Part shown: positions 44,901 through 53,900 of the stretch, one piece after another
Layout: each line of letters begins with the position of its first letter
Numbering within the stretch: position 1 is the stretch's first letter
Assembly (NCBI RefSeq): GCF_963576615.1
Contig: NC_088708.1
Span: 25,241,191 to 25,305,190 of the forward strand
Source of the DNA: Watersipora subatra
Lineage: Eukaryota > Bryozoa > Gymnolaemata > Cheilostomatida > Watersiporidae
Length of the DNA stretch: 64,000 nucleotides
Direction: 5' to 3'
Program-made: the position numbers and the translations under genes
Notes under the pieces: generated by a model
What the model was told of the DNA's origin: nothing
Database searches by the model: none
What the model saw: only the letters and a program-made list of their open reading frames with translations

Positions 44901-47900
44901 CAATCATTCACCTTCCACAATGTTAGAATTACTGTGCACATACTTATGCTCTGTAGTTTATTAGCACACCTGATGATCTCTCACGGCACACTTTAGACTG
45001 CCAGAGTACTAGTGTTAATAAAGGACATTGATACAGCAATGTCAGAAAACTATTTAGGTACAGGTAGAGACTATATACAAAAGAAACTATAAAGATAATT
45101 ATACCCAACAAATAAAAGTCAATGCATATAAACCATCATAAACTAAAATACCTACAGCTTTCAATGGCTTTCCGAGCTATAATTCAACGGACTACAGAAA
45201 TTATGTGGAATAATTATAAGGTAACTTTCCAAACTATGTTTGACAATATAATGTTAATCTCACACAGCAGGTAAACTGACAACATATTGTTATAAAAAAG
45301 AGAATCTGATATATGATATACCGTGATGACTGATAGATACCTCATTCACTTTCTGACAAAGTCATTCCAAATTAATTGAAGCACAGATGTTGCCCCTACA
45401 CTCTCCAGTCCGTATTGCCTTACATTAACTACACATGAGATGCGATATCTCAACTAGTCCGGTGACTATTATGTAACATGTCTGAGCCCAGTGGCAATGG
45501 AGCCCCAACAACTGGAGTTCAGATGTCATTCTGGGCACCACCAGCGACCTTTCCTGGTAATTGAACCCCAACTGGTTGGTTGCCAGTGAGGCATTCTAAA
45601 CCACGAGGTCACAGGTTCTTTCTATGACAACTAGTAACAAGTGGTCATTAGAACTAGCAGTTAGGGAGTTATTATGAAGGCTAATTATTTACGCATATAT
45701 CAAAGCTATAATAACTATACATAAAAAATATAAGTTTTGCCTGCATCAATGTCTTTATACATTGAGAGACCAAAATTGTGTTGCCCTGATCAGTGTCACC
45801 ACAATTGTGGAAGCGTCTAGAAATTCTCCTAATACTGACATTCTCTCATAGGTCTACCAACATTTTGCTAAAAGGTCATCTCGGATTATGTATTTCTTTT
45901 AAGAAAAATAGTTCATATTTAGAAGTTACACTGCGCATAGTTTGTAGCATTTGGGAAGTATTGTACATACCGTAAATGCATAAATAGCCCAACAAGTGCA
46001 GCAGACAAGTAGAAGAAAAATGAATATCCAAGAGCCGCAAGAATCGCATAAGTATAGACGCTGCCTGCAAAAGTAACATCATGACACCATAAGTGTAGAT
46101 GCTGTCTGTAATAGTAACATCATGACACCAGAAGTGTAGATGCTGACTGTAATAGTCACATCATGACACCATAAGTGTAGATGCTGACTGTATTAGTAAC
46201 ATCATGACAGCATAAGTGTAGATGCTGTCTGTAATAGTAACATCATGACACCATAAGTATAGATACTGTCGGTAATAGTAACATCGTGACACCATAACTG
46301 TAGATGCTGACTGTAATAGTAACATCATGACACCATAAGTGTAGATACTGTCTGTATTAGTAACATCATGACACCTTAAGTGTAGATACTGTCTGTATTA
46401 GTAACATCATGATACCATAAGTATAGATACTGTCTGTAATAGTAACATCATGACACCATAAGTGTGGATACTGTCTGTATTAGTAACATCATGACACCAT
46501 AAGTGTAGATGCTGACTGTAATAGTAACATCATGATACCATAAGTATAGATGCTGACTGTATTAGTAACATCATGTCACCAAAAATGTCTTAAGAAATAT
46601 ATTGCATTTATATACTCAACTATAGATAGTTTAGATATGGGCATACCTTCAACATGTGCTTCAATCCAGAACTCGACTTCCTTTAATTTTGGCTCTACAA
46701 CAAACGTTACGCGCTGTGTTACCTGCTACAGCCTATACTGGTCTGAGAATATGTTCGTGAGCTCATGATGATCAACTCGCATAACTAACATGCATTGTGA
46801 TTGGACAACTCCACCTGTCAGCTAATATATAAATATACAAGAAATTCGCCGTGATGAAGAAGTATGCCGCAGGTAGAGTGGAGTCTCAAATTGTAGAACA
46901 AAGCGCTTGAAGCTTTGTAAGAATCTTTGGTTAGCTAGTTTGCTGGTTTATTAGCTTCTCAGGGCCCATTTTACACTTATGCATGCACTGCTGTCATGTC
47001 TGGGGAGTTAGTTGCGGGACTAAGTTATAACGATTCATTCGTAATAATGGTACAGGGGAGTTCGAATATTTTAATTCTCTCGCTACCACGAGCCGTGTAG
47101 TACGGCTTGGCAAACTGTTCGCGTACAACCAAAAGCAGAGTAGTGGGGTTTTAGTAAGCTTCGTACAAAACAAGAGACAAATATCCGCATGCGTTGAGTT
47201 ACTAATAAATATGTTGACAGCCCATCCTGAGTGCAGTTTCACTTTGTTTACAGCCCATCCTGAGTGTAGTTTCACTTTGCTCACAGCCCATCCTGAGTGT
47301 AGTTTCACTTTGCGAGAACTTTTTTTATAGCAATTTCTTCTCAGCATTAAGCAGTCGCGTCAGATGCATTACAGCTATGGAGGTTTCACTAACTGCAAAT
47401 CAATGGAATTTTATCAACAAAATGATTTTTATTGAACAACTAGCTGTGCCTCCTGGCATTGCCCGGGTGTTAAAAATCAGCTTATAAACTAGGTAAGCTA
47501 GTGAGCTTACAAATTCTAAGCTAGTAATTCCAGTAAGCTAGTTAATAGGCGCTAGGCTTCTAATGGTGGTAGGCCATGATATTGCGTCAGCATTGTTGTC
47601 CAGCTACAGCTATTCTAATAGCTATAGCCGGAATGACAGACAGACGACAGACATACTTTGAGAAATATATATAGACTAGCTGTACCACCCGGCGTTGCCC
47701 GGGTAATAAAAAAGTCTTTGGACAGAAAATTGATTTGTATTTAACATATAACAACATTTCCCATTCTTACTTTCAAACTACATATCATGAGAGAAGTGTT
47801 TTGTGTAGTTGAAATAAATTAAGAGAAAAAAAACAACTGTATAGGTTTTAAAACTTTGTCAAACAACTGTACCTTTCAAGCTACATACATGTATTAGCCT

Positions 47901-50900
47901 GGCATATTGCCAATGGAAAATTCCACTAAGCTAGTTAATAAGGCTAGGCTTCTAATGACTACTCCATGACGTTAGGTCAGCATTGTCCAGCTCTCGCTGT
48001 TCTAATAATAGCTTTAGCCGGAGTGACAGACAGACGGACTTTGAGAAATATATATATAGATAGTACTACTGAGAGTGATTATTTCATTTTTAGCAGTACT
48101 AATAATGCCGCAAGCCGTAATAATATTATGTAAATTATGTAATAATTTATGATAAAATTGTATGCAAATAAATTTGGTATCAAAAGATTTTTCTAGTCTG
48201 TGTAGTTCAAAAGCTATGACAATTTATATGCGCCTTTATCAAATATTAGGAATTACCACATACCATACTTTTCGGACTATAAACCGCACTCCTATATAAG
48301 CCGCATCTGTTTTATTTTCCAAAAAACGATAATAAAACAATACATAAGCCGCACCTTTGTATAGGCCGCAGAACTCAGGACTGTGCTTTTTAACGCGGCA
48401 GCAACTTTGCCGTTTAAAGCAGAACAGTGCCGAACAGCAGTTTCGTATTATTCGACGCTTTTTAATTTAGTGCCTAACGGGAACAGTACTGTGAGGCATT
48501 GTTTCGCATTTTCTTTCACCGCTAGAAGCGCACTAATTGGAGATTCCCGTTAATGCGCCCTAGCGGTGAAAGAAAAAGCCACAGATTAGCCGCACCCTTA
48601 TATAAGCCGCATGGCTCAAATCATCAAAAAAAAGTAGCGGCTAATAGTCTGAAAAATACGGTATGTAAGTACATCCTATAAAAAATTAATTTGGTAAAAC
48701 ACGAAAACAGAGAGTGAACAGTAGTTAGTCAGCTGTCCCAAGTATCAATGAAAGAAAAATGCGCCAGCAAGGATAACCGTGGCATGCTTCCCTACGGCTT
48801 ATACAAAAATTATTTATGAAATAACACCATTTATAAAAAGAATGTGAATGCGCAACATATATAAGCTCACCTCCAATTGGAAGAATTCTGGCAATACCAG
48901 CGCAAGATATATCGGAAGGGGCGACGGTGAATATAATGAAAACAGCGTCATAACTAAGCTGTAAATAAAACAGGAACATAATATAAATATGCTTATTCTT
49001 ATCAAATAGTGTAATAAAATAATAACAACACTAAGTGAGAGTTATGAAGGAATAAAAATGCTGCGTAGAAGAGGAGAAAGGAAGACATGAACTTACCATG
49101 TAATTTATTGTAACGGCAGCACTCTTCAGGAATGTCTGTGAGATAACTTTGTCAGAGGTCACCTCTCCAATATCCTCCACCGGGCACTTTAATAATAAGT
49201 AAATAAATACAGCAGCGTACAGTGTCATCAGTCAAGGCTGCTCCCACATCTCCAGCAACTCTCAACACAACATACTAAGTAAAGATACTTTACATAGTCT
49301 GGCTTGGCAGAGCAATATCTCTTTGTATGCGTGCGTGTTGCGTGCGTGTGGTGAGTGTGTGTGTTGCCAAAACACACTCGCACGTGGTTATGCACTTCCA
49401 GTTGCATACAATGGATTCATTTACATCAGCATCTGCACATGCCTCAATTTTGATCCAGGCGTTACTGGTTTCAAAATCCTGTGAAGACTATGCCCAGAAT
49501 ATTTATCCTGCCACTAATATGACAAATATCATTTTTTATTCTATGACACCAACACACTACATCCACCATCATATGTTTCAGTTTATGAACTTTCTGTTAC
49601 TTTATCCTACAATTAACTATCCAGCCTCCACAATAATATTAAATTACCAACTTTTAAAACATTTTTATTCAACTCACTCAATAATTCCTGATTTTTGTCT
49701 TTCCATTTTTTTTTGGCGTGTTATGAAAAATATCCATTTTTGATTATTACTAATCACAATAAAAAGTTAAACACGTGCAATAATAAATAAGAACAATGCA
49801 TATGGAGAGTGTTGAATGTGTGAAACTAGAAGTGTCAGTCCAGCAGGTATATCCTTCCTACTGGTCTATAATAATAATGCCTAGCTACTGCTGCTCTTCT
49901 TCTTAACTAGTACAAGTTGTAGGAGCAGGCATGGGCAGTCAGATATAACATAAGATTTGTATCAACATGCAATTCAATTTCCAATAATTCCAACATTCCA
50001 AAAACAAAACATCTGTAAATAATAAAATCAATAATAAAAAGTATATAAATTCAAACTGACAGTATATATAGTGTAAGCTAGATCATGTTATGTCGAATAT
50101 CTCTATTAATCACTCTACCTCTGAAATTATGCCTTGCCGAGCGTACACTTCTGTTCAGGTGTCTGTCACATTAAGTAACAACAAAAAAACATATTTTACT
50201 GATTATGACTTCACCAATTTAATTTTTGCAATTAGTTTAGGTTTGTAATTAATTTAATGAATAGATTTTCATTTGTTCAGGGGTTCTAGAATGAACTAAA
50301 CAAAATGCTATGTAACCTTATGAGAAGATCGGCTCTAACAGACAACAGTTTCAACATATGAAGTAAATATCAGAACAAAATAACTTTGTATGCGGAGGTT
50401 CGACTCTACCTTTTCAGCTGGGAACTCAACATATGCACATCATTTTACAGAACACAGCAAAATATTTTAGATTACTATGTACTGGTTTGCCTCCTTTATC
50501 ATTTGATATTCTTCTCCAACAAATAATGTATCATGTTACTTTTACCTGTCAGCTTTGCATGAATATTTGAAACCGCATTTGGGTCAAGATTTCTAGCGAC
50601 GACAACAACAATAACTGCAAGATCAACAGGAATAAAAAGATGAATGAGAACAAAAACAACCAGAAGAAGAACAATAGCAGCAACAAGAACTAACGTTTTA
50701 CAGTATATTCCGATTTGCATTTGTCTACAAAGTACACATTGGTTTTCATAGACTTAGACGCAATACTTCATGAATACATAATCGGGCCACACAAGTTAAA
50801 AGTTAACTTGCAACAAAATTCACATTACAGTTATTTGGTACCAACAGATTCACCATGTCTTACTCTGCTGTGTTGTAGGTGCAAAATATGTGGAAATGGG

Positions 50901-53900
50901 ATTACAAGCTCTCAAAAACGAACAGTTAATCGCAGCCATCACGAAAACGCTGTAAATTGGAATCCATTTCCGAAACGGCTCAAATGGGACGTAGCTGAAC
51001 AAGATGGCTTCTGTTTACACTTTCATAGAACCTCATTCGTCAAAATATTCTCACAAATGTATTTCATGCATTTAATAAAGCCATGTCGATTGTCCTTACG
51101 CGTCTGTTTTGTCATCATTGTAATGCGGTTACTTTGAGCACTAAAATCTCAAAATCTACCGTAAAAATTCGTTTAATCTTTTAACCTTAGCTCTAAGGAG
51201 TGCATGTCATCTTCTGATAAACATGAATAGCCTGTTGGCCACCTGCGATAGTCGAAAAATTCTGCAGAAACCGTTCGCGCGACTTGGCAGAAAGTATGCG
51301 TCACATGATCAGATTACGACTAGATGATTAGACCAGGCTGAAACGATACTGTAAAGTAGTGAGCATTTATACATGATACGGGCTTTCCGGTAGAACCTGA
51401 AGTATTTGTCATTAGCTAGTGCAACGAGATGTCTGAAATTGAGGTTTTTATCGGTCTTTAATTTCACGAGATAACATCACGTGTCAAAACAATAACCAAA
51501 TTGGTAGGAGTACGTCAACCAAATAAAGAGATTCCAACCTATGGCGTTTTTGTGATGGCTGCGATTAACTGTTCGTTTTTGAGCTTTCAAGAGCTTGTAA
51601 TCACATTTCCACATATTTTGCACCTACAACACAGCAGAGTAAGACATGGTGAACCTTTTAATACCAAATACCGGCAATGTAAATTTTGTTGCAAGTAAAC
51701 CTTTAAGAATTTCAATCAATACTTCACAGTGCATGTTTTTATACTAGCGAAAAGTGTTTTTTGTTAGACACAGTTATTTCAGACTCAACGAAACAGATAC
51801 CAGATAATATCACAAGTGTTATACCAGATTTAGCACTATATACTGACGATATATAACAACCCTTGCTTTATCCTTTAAAATTTTTAGTAGTTATGTTGAG
51901 ACTTCAACATTCCAATTTCCGTGCCTCTGGACAGATCAGGATACATTACTGCTAAGTGATTGCCTCACCTCAGCTGGCTGAACGGACACCTTTGAGCAAT
52001 AGTAATTCTGTGGAGAGTTGATATATAAGGTGACAGGCATCAAATTTTCTTTATCAAATCGATATTCATAATAAGCTGGTGAGGAAGGAGTCACAAAGAT
52101 GTTGTAGTGGGGCCCAATGCTGCAACAGACAAAGTTCCTAGTGACTCTGAGAAGTTGTGCAGAGTTGTGACTGAATATTACAAAAGGATGAGACAAGCTA
52201 TTTTTCGTTTTTTTTCGTGACCTCATTTTATCGTTGTCGGCCATCTTTATAGACAATTTTATCATTAAAAACACGAAGCTTTTGCAATGAATTTTTGAAA
52301 ACGATGCTTTTGTTTGCAATTTTTTTATTATAGCATCAAAACAACACCAAAAAGTACTATTAAATAAAAGAATAACGATCGTTTTCTACAAACATGGCGG
52401 CTTTTTCGTGAACGAGTTGATGACGTCAAAAAACGATGGATACTTGAGAATAGCGAGGAAACACAACTCACAATCAAATGACTTTCTTTCAACTTGTCAT
52501 GCACTCAACTGGATTGCACTACTCTACTTATGGTTTTGTTTCATACCTGACAGTAAAGTTGAGCAAAACTTCGGCAAGGATATGCATTTCGACATCGGCA
52601 ACAGAAAATGTTGTTACTTCAACAGTAACAGGAAGTGTACTGTTTACTTCTTGTCCCGCAGAGCAGAGTGTTTTGCTCACGCTGTTGAACATGGTCCTAC
52701 AAGTAAAGCAACATTGATGAATCTAAGTCTGACTAGTGAGTGAATGCTCGCAGTCAACAAGAACTGATCTACTTTTATCAAGTACAGTGGAACCTCGGTT
52801 CTCGAACACAATCCGTTCCAGAAGGTTGGTCGAAAACCGAGTTCTTTGAGATCCGAAACAGGTTTTCCCATTAGAATTAATATATATAAGTTTTAATCCG
52901 TTCCAACACCCTGAATATTTACCTTTTTAGTATTTCATACATTATTTTATGCATGAAATTGCACATTAAAATGCTGACCAACACATAAAAAGCAATGTAT
53001 ATCTCAGAAAATGTTAAGCAAAATGGCAAAGACACAAATAACATAAACATAAATGTAACCCAGGCTTTTCGTACGTTCGCGTTGTCGTAATCTTCCATAC
53101 GAAAGATTACGCTAACATGAACGTGTAAAAATAAAAAAAAGGAGAAGGAAAACAATTATGAATAGGATTTTTTACTCGGCTACAGGATAGGATGTTCTTT
53201 TCTCTTAAAATATCTATCCAATGACACTTGCTTCTGCCTTCTTTTTAGCACTTTTCGGAAGTGGTTCATGATAGTGTCGTTGATGACTCTGGTGGCTGCA
53301 GCTTTATCGGGGTGGTGGAGTTCGACGAAATTCTGTAACTCGGCCCATTTGCTACACATTTGTTTAATCTCGGACAATGCGACAACAGTTGGTCACAGAG
53401 AGAGCGATCTACACCCATACGCCGCTCAGCATCCCACCCTCACGTACGCACTCACACGTCGTACCGGCGTTTGAACTCCGATTTTTGTTCGAACTACGAA
53501 GCAAGAATTTCTCGAATTTTTTGTTCGGACTCCGATTTGTTCGAACTGCGAGTCATTCGAAAACCGAGGTTCCACTGTACTGCACTTTGTGTTTGAACGT
53601 TGTTGTTATTTGGCAATAAACTTCTTGAGTCAAAGTCACTAGTAGGAGTTTACCTACCAACTCAGCACCTCAGTTACTGATAAGCATGTATCTACCGAGG
53701 TGCTAGCAAGATTTTACCTAATGAGTTAGAGTAACAGTCACTAGCATGACAACCTAGAGACACGGAGTCACAGTCACTAGCATGACTACCTAAAGACACT
53801 GAATCACAGTCACTAGTATGACTACCTAGAGACACTGAGTCACAGTCACTAGTATGACTACCTAAAGACACTGAGCCACAGTCACTAGCATGACCACCTA

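Noticed and set aside
44840..44905. Possible functional tRNA gene
   Set aside because: A- and B-box motifs are present but the T-stem does not pair and no cloverleaf can be drawn; treated as a SINE head.
46994..47347. 117-residue minus ORF with [10 protein letters not shown] repeats
   Set aside because: Explained by the 33-bp triplet repeat; rest shows no domain.
49327..49743. 138-residue plus ORF in SIDT intron 4
   Set aside because: Begins in a GT/GC-rich simple repeat, composition like the surrounding AT-rich intron, no recognisable domain.
50522..50603. Exon-like stretch (minus) with acceptor gatcttgcag, [10 protein letters not shown] and donor gtaaaa between SIDT exons 5 and 4
   Set aside because: Its phase (1 out) cannot join exon 5, while the exon at 51969-52119 fits both homology and phase. 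The acceptor tract is a low-complexity pyrimidine run.
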